DNA of 64,000 nt from Polyangiaceae bacterium (GTDB lineage Bacteria; Myxococcota_A; Polyangia; Polyangiales; Polyangiaceae). The notes under the pieces were generated by a model. The model searched no databases. It saw only the letters and a list, made by a program, of their open reading frames with translations, and was not told where the DNA came from. Location of the stretch: the NCBI GenBank assembly GCA_016719945.1, contig JADJYE010000001.1, positions 868,001-932,000 on the forward strand. The letters run 5' to 3'. Positions 1 to 8,932 of this stretch are shown piece by piece; position 1 is the first letter of the stretch, and each line of letters opens with the position of its first letter. Made by a program: the position numbers and the translations under genes.

Positions 1-929
1 CGGCGATCGATCTCCCTGCCAGCGGCAAAGAGGAGCGCTTGCTCCGCCTCGAGCTGCCGCCCGGCGCTGCGGTCTCCGCGGAGCTGCGGCTGCCGGAGGC
101 CGACGCGCTCGCCGCAGACGACTTCGCCACAGCGCCGCGCGTCGAGGGTGGCAAGGTCAAGACGCTGCTCGTGACCGCGGCCTCGAAGTCGTTCACCTCG
201 GAGGCGCTGCGCCTGCACCCGCGGGTCGAGCTCACCACGGTCCGCACACCGCAGCCGATCCCCGAGGGCGCGAGCTTCGACCTGATCGTGCTCGAGGCGC
301 TCCCCGAAGGCGGCGTGCCGAAGGTCGGCAACCGGGTCCTCACGCTCGGTCTGCCGCCCGCGGCGCTGGGCCTGCAGCCCGGCGAGACGCTCAAGACCCC
401 GGACATCGTGCGCTGGTCGTACGCCGACCCGCTGTTTCGCTACGTCGACCTGCAGGGCGTCAAGGTGCCGAACGGCACGGTCCTCACGCCGGGCGAGGGC
501 CAGCGGGCGCTCATCGACGCAGAGCAGGGCGCGCTCGGCCTGATCGACGCCCGCCCCGAGCGCGAGCTCTTGTACCTCGGGTTCGCGCCCCACGAGTCGG
601 ACTTCGTGCTGCGCGTCGGGTTCGTGAACTTCATGGCCAACGTCGTCGAGTGGGCGAGCCTGGCGTCGAGCGTCGGCGAGCGCAAAGGCGTGCTCTCGGG
701 GACCGAGTCCTGGGTGCACCCGCCGAAGAAGGGAGACGAGGACGAGCGCAAACCCCCGGTCCGCCCGCTGCCGCTCTGGCGCGTCGCGGTCCTGCTCGCG
801 CTGGGCCTGGTGGCCAGCGAGCTGCTCGCGCAGACCGTGCTCGGCTCCCGCGAGGGGCTCCGCGCGCGGGTGTCGCGCTGGCGAGCGAAGAAGGCCCCTG
901 ACGCCTCTGGCTCGAAGGAGGACACGTGA
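1..929 (+). CDS. BatA/VWA-type membrane protein, C-terminal part (5' end outside window)
   Basis: The frame is already open at base 3 and ends at TGA 927-929, so the N-terminal part lies upstream of the window; the TTG at 39 is internal. About 308 residues are visible. They form a soluble region with an alternating beta/alpha pattern (KTLLVTAASKSF, FDLIVLEAL), then one membrane segment near the C-terminus (VAVLLALGLVASELL) and a basic tail. This matches the C-terminal half of BatA/aerotolerance-type VWA proteins of the inner membrane, which carry a VWA domain further upstream, but that domain cannot be seen here. The stop overlaps the GTG start of the next gene by 4 bases, and AAGGAGG at 914-920 sits in its last codons. 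The two genes are therefore probably translationally coupled. The family assignment is moderate. Confidence 0.6.
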   Translation, partial: AIDLPASGKEERLLRLELPPGAAVSAELRLPEADALAADDFATAPRVEGGKVKTLLVTAASKSFTSEALRLHPRVELTTVRTPQPIPEGASFDLIVLEALPEGGVPKVGNRVLTLGLPPAALGLQPGETLKTPDIVRWSYADPLFRYVDLQGVKVPNGTVLTPGEGQRALIDAEQGALGLIDARPERELLYLGFAPHESDFVLRVGFVNFMANVVEWASLASSVGERKGVLSGTESWVHPPKKGDEDERKPPVRPLPLWRVAVLLALGLVASELLAQTVLGSREGLRARVSRWRAKKAPDASGSKEDT

Positions 930-3531
930 GGCTCGGGCCGGTCGTCGTCACCGACACGCGCTGGCTCTGGCTGCTCGTGCCCGCGGTCCTCCTCGTCGCG
1001 CTCGATCTGGCGCGAGGCTGGGGCAGCCGCGGCCAGCGCGTCCGTGGCGCCCTGGTCCGCCTGCTGGTGCTGGCGACCCTCGCCGTCGCGCTGACCGACC
1101 CTCGCTGGGAGCGGCGCCGCCCGAGCGCGCACGTCATCTTCGTCGTCGACCGCTCCGCCAGCATGTCGGAGGCAGGCGTCGCAGCCGCGCTCGCCCGCGC
1201 GAAGGAGCTCGCTGCGACGCTGGGTCCCGACGTGAGGACGGGGCTCGTCTTGTCGGACGGCTCGCCCAGCGTCGCCGTGATGCCGGGGCAGCCGTGGAGC
1301 GTGTCCGAGGTGCCGCGGGGCGACAAGGTAGAGTCCACCGATCTGGGCGCGGCGCTCGACCTCGCGCGCGCCCTCGTCCCCGCAGGAGACAGCGGGCAGA
1401 TCGTGCTCTTGTCGGACGGGCGTCCCACCGCCGGCGAGCGTCGCACCACCGCGCTCGCGCCGCGGCTCGGGGCTGCCGGTGCACACCATCGCCATCCAGC
1501 CCGAGCGCACCGACGCGGCCGTCACCGCCGTCTCGCTCGACGATTCGAACGTGCGCCCGGGCGCGACGACCGGCGGCTCGGTGGAGCTCGACGGCGGCGC
1601 CGCGCCGTTCCGCGGCGAGCTGCTCGTGCGCGTCGACGGAGAGCTCGTCCACGCCCAGGAGGTCGAGGCTCGAGGCCGGCGCGTCGAAGAAGATCCCCTT
1701 CACGGCGTCGATCCCGCTGGGTACACCCGAGGGCGAGCTGCAGGTGGAGGCCGAGCTCGTGCCCGAGGGGGCGAGCGATCCCGTCGGCGCCGGCTCTGCG
1801 CCGCTCGCCGTGGGTGACAAGCCGCGCGTGCTGTTGTTGACGGCAGAGCCGAAGGACGCCGAGCTGCTGGCGACCGCGCTGCGCGCGGAGGCGATGCAGA
1901 TCGACGTGCGCACGCTGGACGGCAAGGACTTCCCCAAGCAGATCGACAAGGAGACCGACCTCGTCATCATCGTGAACGCGCCCGCCGGCACCGCGTCGAG
2001 CCAGCGCGGGATGAGCGAGGAGCTGTTGATCTCGATCGCGAAATGGGTCGACGAAGGCGGAGGCTTGATCGTCACGGGCGGCCCGCGCGCCTTCGATCTC
2101 GGTGGCTATCAGGGCTCGCCCATCGAGCGCGTGCTGCCGATCCGGCTCGATCCGGTCGACCCGCTGACCGAGCCGGCCGCGACGATCGTCGCGGTGCTCG
2201 ACCAGTCGGGCAGCATGGGCGCGCACGTCTCCGGCGGTAAGACGAAGATGGAGCTCGCGGACGAGGCGGTGTTCGCGTCGATCCAGATGCTGCGCCCGTT
2301 CGACTACGTCGGGCTCACGACGGTGACGACGCAGGCCGACTGGGACGTCCCGGTGCAGCCTGTCTCCGACGCGCTCGATCTCGAGAAGAAGATCCTCAGC
2401 ATCCGCTCGGAGGGCGGCGGCATCTACGTGTACACGGGCCTCGAGGCGGCCTACGCGGCGCTCGCCGACGCGCCGACCCCGCTCAAGCACGTGCTCCTGT
2501 TCTCGGACTGCGCCGACTCGGAGGAGAAGGTCAGCTACTCGAACGGCAAAGACGCGCAGGACCTCGCCGCCGAGAAGCTGAAGGCCGGCGTCACGCTGAG
2601 CGTGGTCGGCATCGGGGAGGAGATGGACCCCGACACCGCGTGGCTGAAGGAGCTCGCCGCGAACGGCGGCGGCAAGTTCTACCTGACGAACGACGCGACG
2701 AAGCTGCGCGCGCTGTTCGTGCAGGAGACCGAGCGCCTCGTCGACACCTCGGTGCAAGAGGTGAAGTTCAAGGCCCGGGTCGGGGCGAAGCACCCAATGA
2801 TCGCCGACATCGACTACACGAACGCGCCGGAGCTCGACGCGTACCAGCGCCTGCAGCCGCGCAAGACCTCCTAGGTCGTCCTGCTCGCGCCCGACACCGA
2901 CCCGCTGCTCGTGACCTGGAGGTACGGGCTCGGCCACGTGGTCGTGTGGTCGAGCGACGTCGGCGTGCGCTGGGCCAATAGCTGGGCGAGCTGGGACGGC
3001 TTCAACAAGCAGTGGACGCAGGTCGCGCGCCACTCGCTGCGCTCGAGGGCCGGCGGCTCGACCGCGGTGGAGGTCGACTTCTCGGGCGGAGCCCCGGTCG
3101 CGCGGCTCGTGCGCCGCGACGCGGGCGGCCTGTCGCTGCCGGATCGCGCGCGCATGCGCCTCAAGACGAGCGGCGAGCCGCAGGAGCTGTCGCTCCGAGC
3201 GCGCGAGCCAGGGCTGTACGAGGCGAAGCTCGATCCCTCCCTCACCGGCGTGCAAGAGCTGGAGGTCGTCGACGCGGAGGGCAAGGTCGTGCACATCGAG
3301 CGCTTCGTGGTCCCGCCGCCCGAGGAGCGCCGGCACCGGACCCCCGACCTGCTGTGGCTCCAAGACCTCGCGCAGCGAACCGGGGGGACCTTCGACGTGA
3401 AGGCGGTCACCCCCACCCTCAACGCCGCGTCGACGCCGGAGCACCTGCACCTTTGGCCTTACGCGGTCCTGTTCGCGGCGCTGTTGTTCCCCCTCGACGC
3501 AGCGCTCCGCCGCATGTCGCGCGTGGTGTGA
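926..3531 (+). pseudogene. Large two-VWA membrane protein, broken by two frameshifts and one stop
   Basis: One protein of about 868 residues can be followed across three frames. From GTG 926 (ribosome site AAGGAGG at 914-920) come two membrane segments and a VWA domain with the metal site DRSASMS. Between about 1440 and 1478 the sense frame shifts (RTTALAPRLG, then LPVHTIAIQPERTD). It shifts again near 1660-1675 (HAQEV, then LEAGASKKIPFT). A glutamine-amidotransferase-like segment (RVLLLTAEPKDAELL) and a second VWA domain (VLDQSGSMG, LLFSDCADSEE) follow. An in-frame TAG at 2872-2874 interrupts KTS/VVLLAPDTDPLLVTW, probably a CAG-to-TAG change. The frame then runs to TGA 3529-3531 with a last membrane segment (LWPYAVLFAALLFPL). 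The order double membrane segment, VWA, amidotransferase-like fold, VWA is known in bacterial VWA proteins of the Bat neighbourhood. Three lesions suggest decay or poor sequence. The intact stretches are 926 to about 1470, about 1670-2874 and 2875-3531. Confidence 0.75.
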
Positions 3532-3532
3532 C

Positions 3533-5287
3533 TCAGCCGTCTTCCCGGCGGACCGCGAAGTACTCGCGGCAGCGGGCGTGGAGCTGGGGCTTGTGGGACG
3601 CCCAGGTGAGCGGCCCGCGCGCGTCGAGCCGAAGATCGAGCTCGGGATCGAAGCCGTGCGCGATCAGCACGTCGAGCCGCTCGAGGTAGCGGCGATCGTC
3701 CTTCTTGCCATGCCACAGGTGGAGCAACGTGCCGTCGACGTGCCCGACGCTCCCGCGCACGTCCGCGAACAGACGATCCGCCCAGCGCTCGAGGTGGGCG
3801 CGCGCACGAGCGCTCAGGCGGTCGGCCTTGAGGGCGGCCGCGCCGCCGAACATGGCGTGCGCCGCGTTGAGATCGCCGTTGCCGAGGACGTTGGCGTCGT
3901 AGAGGCCGTGGCGAACGAGCACCTCGCGCCTCGCCGCCCACGCGTAGCCACAGTGTCCGTGCTCGAGGTAGCGACCGAGGCAGCTCGGGCCGCGCGCGGC
4001 GACGCCGTACGCCATCGAGTGCAGGATCTCGCCGTCGCCGGAGCCGACCGGAAGGTCGAGCGTGGTGGCAGCCCGCTCACCAACGCCGAGCCGGATCGAG
4101 CGTGAGAAGGGCTGCAGCACGACGACCTCCTCGAGCCTGGCCGAGGTCGCGGCGGCCCAGTCACGCCGCTCGAAGAGCACGTCGGCGTCCAGCCAGACGA
4201 CCTTGTCGCAGTCGGGAGGGAGCGCCTCGATCGCGAGGTTCAAGAGGCGCTCCTTCTGCCAGAGCACGTCGCCTCCCCTCACCTGCACGAGGCGCTCTGC
4301 GTCACGCGCTCCGAGCTCGAAGGGGGCGCCGTCGAAGGCCAGCTCCGCCGCGCACAGCGGCACGCCGACCTCGCGGAGACCGGCGCGAAACAGCGCATAG
4401 TTGTCGAGGCGCGAGCGGAACCCCGAGGGGTTGAAGAGCGCCGTCACCGCCCACAGCGACCCCGGCAGGCGCTTCGGAGAGAGCGGCGGCGGCGTCGGAC
4501 ACGTCGCTCGAAAGGCCGCGCGGCGCGCTCGGTCGCGCTCGAGGCGCCTGAGCTCGACGAGGTCGCGGGGCAGGCTCGTCGCCAGGCGCTCGGCGATGTA
4601 GCCCGGTGGATCGGCGTCGAGGGCGGCCGCGAGGCGAGCGCGGGTGGCTTTGTTGTCGCCGCGCGCCGCCTCGTCGCGCGCGTCCTTCGGGGCGTGGAGC
4701 TCGAGGGCGAGCCCGTCGAGCGTGCAGACGTCGGGGAAGAAGCGGCGCAGCCGTCGCGCGAGCTCGAGCCCCTCGTCGGCGGTGCCGGTGAACTCCTCGG
4801 ACGCCCCGCCCAGCGCCAACAGCACCTCACGCTCGACCGCGAGGCCGAGCTTGCCGAGCGGCGCGGGTCGAGGTGCGCCTCGAGGGTCTGTCGTCTCACG
4901 CGCGCCCGCGTTCGCGGCGCCTGCGCAAACCGACGCGCTCTGTTCAGGCGACAGCGCCACGCTATGGGAGGCGACCTGGACAGCGACGGCCTGCGACGTG
5001 GCGAGCGCGCGCAGGCCCTCTTCGGGCAAGAGCACGTTGGGGTCCGCGAGCAGCACGAGCTCGGCCTCGACCCGCGCGAGGCCTCGGTTGAGCAGCGCCC
5101 CTCGCCGCGACAGCGGGTCGTCGAAGTGCACGGCCTCGCGTCGTACCCCCTCGAGCGCGCCGAGCTCGAGCGTGGCCGGGTCGCGCTGCTCCACGACGAC
5201 GACCGGCCCCACACCGCACGAGAGCAGCCGCGCGACGACGGCCCGCAGGTTCCTCCCGTGCTCCGGCGCCGTCGCCCTCACCGGCAC
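3533..5287 (-). CDS. Putative two-domain glycosyltransferase
   Basis: A 584-residue cytoplasmic protein with a GTG start and no signal peptide or membrane helix. Residues 1-200 resemble a family-2-like nucleotide-sugar fold (VGPVVVVEQRDP, ELVLLADPNVLLPE). Residues about 290-560 form a second unit with a DXD-type metal/sugar-nucleotide motif, WLDADVLF, at about 365-372, followed by conserved-looking HGHCGYAW and LLHLWHGKKDDRRY blocks. It is the last gene of a four-gene minus-strand operon, 24 bases after the coiled-coil gene, and its neighbour two genes upstream is another glycosyltransferase. The cluster therefore probably builds or modifies a glycan; substrate and product are unknown. It converges with the broken VWA gene ending at 3531, with a 1-base gap and no visible terminator. 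Confidence 0.65.
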   Translation of the reverse strand: MPVRATAPEHGRNLRAVVARLLSCGVGPVVVVEQRDPATLELGALEGVRREAVHFDDPLSRRGALLNRGLARVEAELVLLADPNVLLPEEGLRALATSQAVAVQVASHSVALSPEQSASVCAGAANAGARETTDPRGAPRPAPLGKLGLAVEREVLLALGGASEEFTGTADEGLELARRLRRFFPDVCTLDGLALELHAPKDARDEAARGDNKATRARLAAALDADPPGYIAERLATSLPRDLVELRRLERDRARRAAFRATCPTPPPLSPKRLPGSLWAVTALFNPSGFRSRLDNYALFRAGLREVGVPLCAAELAFDGAPFELGARDAERLVQVRGGDVLWQKERLLNLAIEALPPDCDKVVWLDADVLFERRDWAAATSARLEEVVVLQPFSRSIRLGVGERAATTLDLPVGSGDGEILHSMAYGVAARGPSCLGRYLEHGHCGYAWAARREVLVRHGLYDANVLGNGDLNAAHAMFGGAAALKADRLSARARAHLERWADRLFADVRGSVGHVDGTLLHLWHGKKDDRRYLERLDVLIAHGFDPELDLRLDARGPLTWASHKPQLHARCREYFAVRREDG

Positions 5288-5311
5288 GACGGCCCCGACC
5301 GCTTCGCCGGA

Positions 5312-6841
5312 TCACGAGACGTCGTCGCCGCCGCCGTCCGCGCTGTCGGCCTCGAGGCCCGCCTCCGCCTCCGAGAGGTCGTCGGTGCCCGAGTCGCCCG
5401 CGTCTGCGGCGTCGTCCGTCGATGAGCCGTCGTCTGCCGACGAGCCGTCGTCCGCGCGGGTCTCACCGTCCATCGCGGCCTCGAGCTCCGAGCGCTCCGA
5501 GGCGTCCTCCGCGTCGCGCTCCGCCTCGCGCGCGGCGTCGCGCTCCGCCTCGCGCGCCTCTCTCTCGGCCTGCTTGTCGGCCGAGCGGAAGAAGCCGAAG
5601 TCCGCACGGTCTTGCCCGTGCTCCTCGCGGTACGACGCGAGCTCCGGGATCACCGCGCGGCTCCAGCCCTCGTACGGCATCGACTCCTCCGCGCCCCAGG
5701 CGAAGGCGTCGTACGGCAGGAAGCGCGGGTCTCGCTCGAGGTAATACGAGTAGTCGTCGTAGTCCTCGAACTCGATGATGTTGTGGTGCATGCGGCGACA
5801 GAGCCGCACCGACTTGTGGGTGCTCTTGTGCTTCGCGGCCGGCAGGTCGACCAGCCACCCCTTCTTGTTGCCCGCCACGTAGGCGGAAGGCTTCATCGCC
5901 CAGGCTCGCTGGGTCTTGGCGATGGCGTCGACGCGCTTCTTGCGGTCGTTCACCTGGGCCGCGAGGAAGCCCTCGAGGTTGCCGAGGTACTCGTCCTTGC
6001 GCGCGAGCGCGTGAGCCTTGGCGATCGTCGGGCGCACGGCCTCGGCGACGGTCCCGTGAGCGGCGCGCAGGTCGACGCGCCCGAGCGCGACGCCCACCTC
6101 CGATCTCAACATCTCGCACACGCGCGGCTCGAACTCGTGCGTCCACGCGTAGAGCTTCGCGTGCTCCTCCAAGAGGGCCAGCGCGCGCTGCCGCAGGGCC
6201 TCGTTCGCCTTCAGGCGCTGGTGCGTCTGCTCGAGGGCGGCGTGCGTCTTGTGATGCTCGGCCGCGAGCTCCTCGTACGTCGCGTAGCCGAGCTCGGCGC
6301 AGCACTTCGCCTTGGCCTTGTCCTCGCGGACCCCCGTGAAGGTGACCGCGTCCCAGAACGAGCCGAGCGCGCCGCGGCCCGCCGCCTTCTCCTCTTGCCT
6401 CGCGCGCAGCCACTTGAACGACGGATGCTCGAAGTGCCCAGCCTTCTGCTCGAGCTCGGCGCGCCAGCGCTCCAGGGCCTGACGCTCCTGAGCGAGCTCG
6501 CCGCGCGTCGCGTGCAGCAGCGCCTGCCGCCGGAGGAACGCAGGGTCACGCTCGATCTCGGCCAGGCGGGCGCGCCACTCCGCGCGCTTCCGCTCGAGCT
6601 CGGCTCGGCGCTGCGCGAGCCACGGCATCCCCAGGGCGCGCCCGGCGCTCGCGAGCGTCGCCGGCGCCGCGTCGGGGAGGAAGGTGGTCGCGGCCTGGAC
6701 GAGCGTCGCCGCGAGCTCAGCCTGCACGACGCGCCGATCCGACGCGACCGACGTGCGCTCGCCCTCCAGCTCGGCGATCTGGGCCTGGTAGCTCCGGATC
6801 GCCCCGTCGGCGACGTGTACGCCCTGTCCCTTCGTCCACAT
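5312..6841 (-). CDS. Coiled-coil protein with acidic tail, function unknown
   Basis: A 509-residue protein from ATG 6841, not recognised. Residues about 15-290 are rich in Glu, Arg, Ala and Leu with heptad-like spacing (AQIAELEGERTSV, RRAELERKRAEWRARL), so long coiled coils are likely. The middle holds a compact segment with aromatic and His residues (RLCRRMHHNIIEFEDYDDY). The last about 90 residues are first EAER-type repeats and then an Asp/Ser/Ala-rich, strongly acidic, probably disordered tail. There is no signal peptide or membrane helix. It lies between two glycosyltransferase genes (gaps of 14 and 24 bases), so a scaffold or chain-organising role for that module is possible, but this is inference only. 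Confidence 0.6.
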   Translation of the reverse strand: MWTKGQGVHVADGAIRSYQAQIAELEGERTSVASDRRVVQAELAATLVQAATTFLPDAAPATLASAGRALGMPWLAQRRAELERKRAEWRARLAEIERDPAFLRRQALLHATRGELAQERQALERWRAELEQKAGHFEHPSFKWLRARQEEKAAGRGALGSFWDAVTFTGVREDKAKAKCCAELGYATYEELAAEHHKTHAALEQTHQRLKANEALRQRALALLEEHAKLYAWTHEFEPRVCEMLRSEVGVALGRVDLRAAHGTVAEAVRPTIAKAHALARKDEYLGNLEGFLAAQVNDRKKRVDAIAKTQRAWAMKPSAYVAGNKKGWLVDLPAAKHKSTHKSVRLCRRMHHNIIEFEDYDDYSYYLERDPRFLPYDAFAWGAEESMPYEGWSRAVIPELASYREEHGQDRADFGFFRSADKQAEREAREAERDAAREAERDAEDASERSELEAAMDGETRADDGSSADDGSSTDDAADAGDSGTDDLSEAEAGLEADSADGGGDDVS

Positions 6842-6855
6842 GTCGTTCGGTCCTC

Positions 6856-8463
6856 TCAGTTCGCTGGGCCGCCCTCGGCCGCTTCGTCGTGGGCGCCGCG
6901 CCCGTCATCCCCGTCGTGCTGTCCGAGCGCCGCGAGCAGCCGCGCGCGAAGCTCCGCCCCGTCGCTGCCGCTCACCATCGGCGCGAGGTCTCCCTCGAGC
7001 CCGGCGGCCACCTCGAGCAGTCGCTCGAGCTTCGCCTCGTACCCACGCTCGGGCCCGCGCGCGAAGGCGGTCGAGAGCGCGCGCCACCCAGCTTCATCGA
7101 GCTGGGACCGCTCTCGCAGCTCGGCGAGCGCTGCGCCATGACGCAAGGCCTCCTTGCCTCGCGGGGCGCCCGACCACCACGACGCCGCGTGGGCCTCACG
7201 CGAGACCGCGACCTCGGCGGCTGACCCCGCGAGCGCACGGAACGAACGGTAGGCGCGCGCCGCCCGCCCGAACGCGACCGGGAGGCCGCGTGGCGCGTCG
7301 CGGCGAAGAGCCGCCAGCTCGTGAAGGACGCCGCGATCCAGGCTCGAGCCCTCGAGGCCCGCGCAGACCCCGAGCAGCTCCACCGCGGCGCGCAGCGCGC
7401 CGTCCGGCGCGGGGCGCGCCGACAGGGCCTCACGCACGCGCGCGCCGAGCTCACCCTCGAGCAGATCGTCGAGCCGACCGCGCACCAGCTCGGGGTCGGC
7501 CCGCTCGGGGATCACCCCGTGCAGCGAGGCCGCGAGACCGCGCTCGATGCGCAGGTCCTGCCGGTCGAGGCCCTTGTCCTGCGCGAAGAACAGCGTCGGC
7601 ACACGCGCCGCGAGCAGCTCCTCGTACGAGTTGAAGCCGGCCGCGCTCACCGCCGCGTCGACCCCGCCGAAGATGCGGCTGACGTTGCCCTCCAGCAGGG
7701 GGATGACGTTCTTCGCGTAGACGCACCCGCCGCGGTGGAGGGGCCCATAGCCGGCGAGCACGACGTTGCGCTCGTCCCCCGCGACCGCCCTCACCAGCGC
7801 CTCGAGCGCGTCGCGCCCGTCCCCGCCCCCGCCCGCCGCGACGTAGACGAGCCGCCGCCCGTCCTCCACGCCGAAGTAGGCGCGCACGCGCGCCCGGTCC
7901 CACGCGTCGGCCGCGTCGTATGCGGTGACCGGCCCCGTGAACGCCACGCGCCGGCGCGCCCCGCGCGGCACCGGGTAGCCCTCCGCGCGCGTCTCGTCGT
8001 CAGGGATCAAGATGCGATCGAACAGCTCGAGGTGGCGCTGCACCAGGTCGCTCGCCGCCGAGCGCGCGTCCAGGTGGCGGTAGATGTAGGCGGTCGCTCG
8101 CGCGTAGCTGCGCAAGAACGAGAACTCCTGGAACGCGCCATAAGGGACGGTGTCGAGCACGAGCAGGTCGGGCGACTGGGCCGCGACGAGGTTCGACACG
8201 ATCAGCTTCGCCCGCTGCACGTAGCGGTCGCGCGCCGCGCCGGCGCGCGCGACCGCGGTCTTGGACGGCAGCTTGTAGACCGGAAAGTCGTCGGCGATGA
8301 ACGAAGCCTCGCTGGTCGTGACGATCTCGAGATCGGCCGGCACGTCGGCCGCCTCGAGCAGCGTCCTCGCGGCGCGCGCGATCGCGAGCAGCCGGGTCAG
8401 GTGACCCAGGCCGCGACCGTTGATCGCATAGAAGACGATGCTGACCGGACGCCCGCGCGCCAT
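6856..8463 (-). CDS. GT28/MurG-like glycosyltransferase
   Basis: A 535-residue protein from ATG 8463. The N-terminus carries the glycine-rich start typical of GT-B enzymes of the MurG/GT28 type (FYAINGRGLGHLTRLLAIAR). The second Rossmann half has VYVAAGGGGDGRDALEAL and the donor-site-like stretch GGVDAAVSAAGFNSYEELLA, with a downstream acidic/polar region matching the UDP-sugar site of that fold. Residues about 380-535 are an extra C-terminal extension with no clear match. It is the second gene of the minus-strand operon, 4 bases after the TerB-like gene. It probably transfers a sugar from a nucleotide donor; the acceptor is unknown. There is no signal peptide, so it acts in the cytoplasm or at the inner membrane surface. 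Confidence 0.75.
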   Translation of the reverse strand: MARGRPVSIVFYAINGRGLGHLTRLLAIARAARTLLEAADVPADLEIVTTSEASFIADDFPVYKLPSKTAVARAGAARDRYVQRAKLIVSNLVAAQSPDLLVLDTVPYGAFQEFSFLRSYARATAYIYRHLDARSAASDLVQRHLELFDRILIPDDETRAEGYPVPRGARRRVAFTGPVTAYDAADAWDRARVRAYFGVEDGRRLVYVAAGGGGDGRDALEALVRAVAGDERNVVLAGYGPLHRGGCVYAKNVIPLLEGNVSRIFGGVDAAVSAAGFNSYEELLAARVPTLFFAQDKGLDRQDLRIERGLAASLHGVIPERADPELVRGRLDDLLEGELGARVREALSARPAPDGALRAAVELLGVCAGLEGSSLDRGVLHELAALRRDAPRGLPVAFGRAARAYRSFRALAGSAAEVAVSREAHAASWWSGAPRGKEALRHGAALAELRERSQLDEAGWRALSTAFARGPERGYEAKLERLLEVAAGLEGDLAPMVSGSDGAELRARLLAALGQHDGDDGRGAHDEAAEGGPAN

Positions 8464-8467
8464 GGCG

Positions 8468-8872
8468 TCACCGGAACGACGAAGAGAGGAACAGCTGCTC
8501 GATGCGCGGGTGCATGGGCGGCGGCTCGATGGCGTCGAGCCCCGCGACGCTCTCGTCGATCAGCGCGCGATCCTCTGGGGTGATCTCCAGGGTCGCCACG
8601 AGCTCCGCGTACAGGGCCTCCTCGCGCGCGTCGAGGTGCTCGTCGATCGCGGCCATGCTGGCGGCTCTGAGCGCCACGAAGAACCTGTCCGCGTAGCGGT
8701 CGATCCGGCCGAGGATCTCGGCGAGCGAGGTGCGCTTCGCCTCCTCGACCAGGGCGTCGACGCTCTCGGCCGAGTCGAGGTGCGGCGCGAGCATCGCCCG
8801 CTCCTCGTCGGACACATGACCGTCGACCAGCGCCATCTTCGCCATCGCCAGCAAGGCAGCTTTTCGAGCCAT
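8468..8872 (-). CDS. TerB-like (tellurite resistance B fold) protein
   Basis: A small all-helical protein of 134 residues from ATG 8872. The N-terminus KMALVDGHVSDEERAML matches the hallmark of TerB-like domains (a helix, then DG-x-V-s-x-x-E, then another helix) with the usual acidic residues. The length is normal for a single TerB domain. TerB proteins are cytoplasmic or membrane-associated and linked to stress, but many stand-alone copies have no known role, and no other ter gene is in this window. It heads the operon that continues with the GT28-like gene 4 bases downstream. The 60-base gap to the divergent VWA lipoprotein (start 8933) must hold both promoters; I could not pick out clear boxes there. 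Confidence 0.7.
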   Translation of the reverse strand: MARKAALLAMAKMALVDGHVSDEERAMLAPHLDSAESVDALVEEAKRTSLAEILGRIDRYADRFFVALRAASMAAIDEHLDAREEALYAELVATLEITPEDRALIDESVAGLDAIEPPPMHPRIEQLFLSSSFR

Positions 8873-8932
8873 CGCGCCCGGGAGGGTACATCAGGCGGTC
8901 ACATTTCGGAGGGCCACCGTCACTGGGGTGCC

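Noticed and set aside
39..929. TTG at 39 as the start of the first gene
   Set aside because: The frame is open from base 3 and the residues before it (IDLPASGKEERLL) continue the same domain. The gene simply begins outside the window.
440..3450. Several long minus-strand open frames opposite the VWA genes
   Set aside because: Low-complexity Arg/Ala/His-rich translations without motifs. The plus-strand VWA readings are clear in spite of frameshifts.
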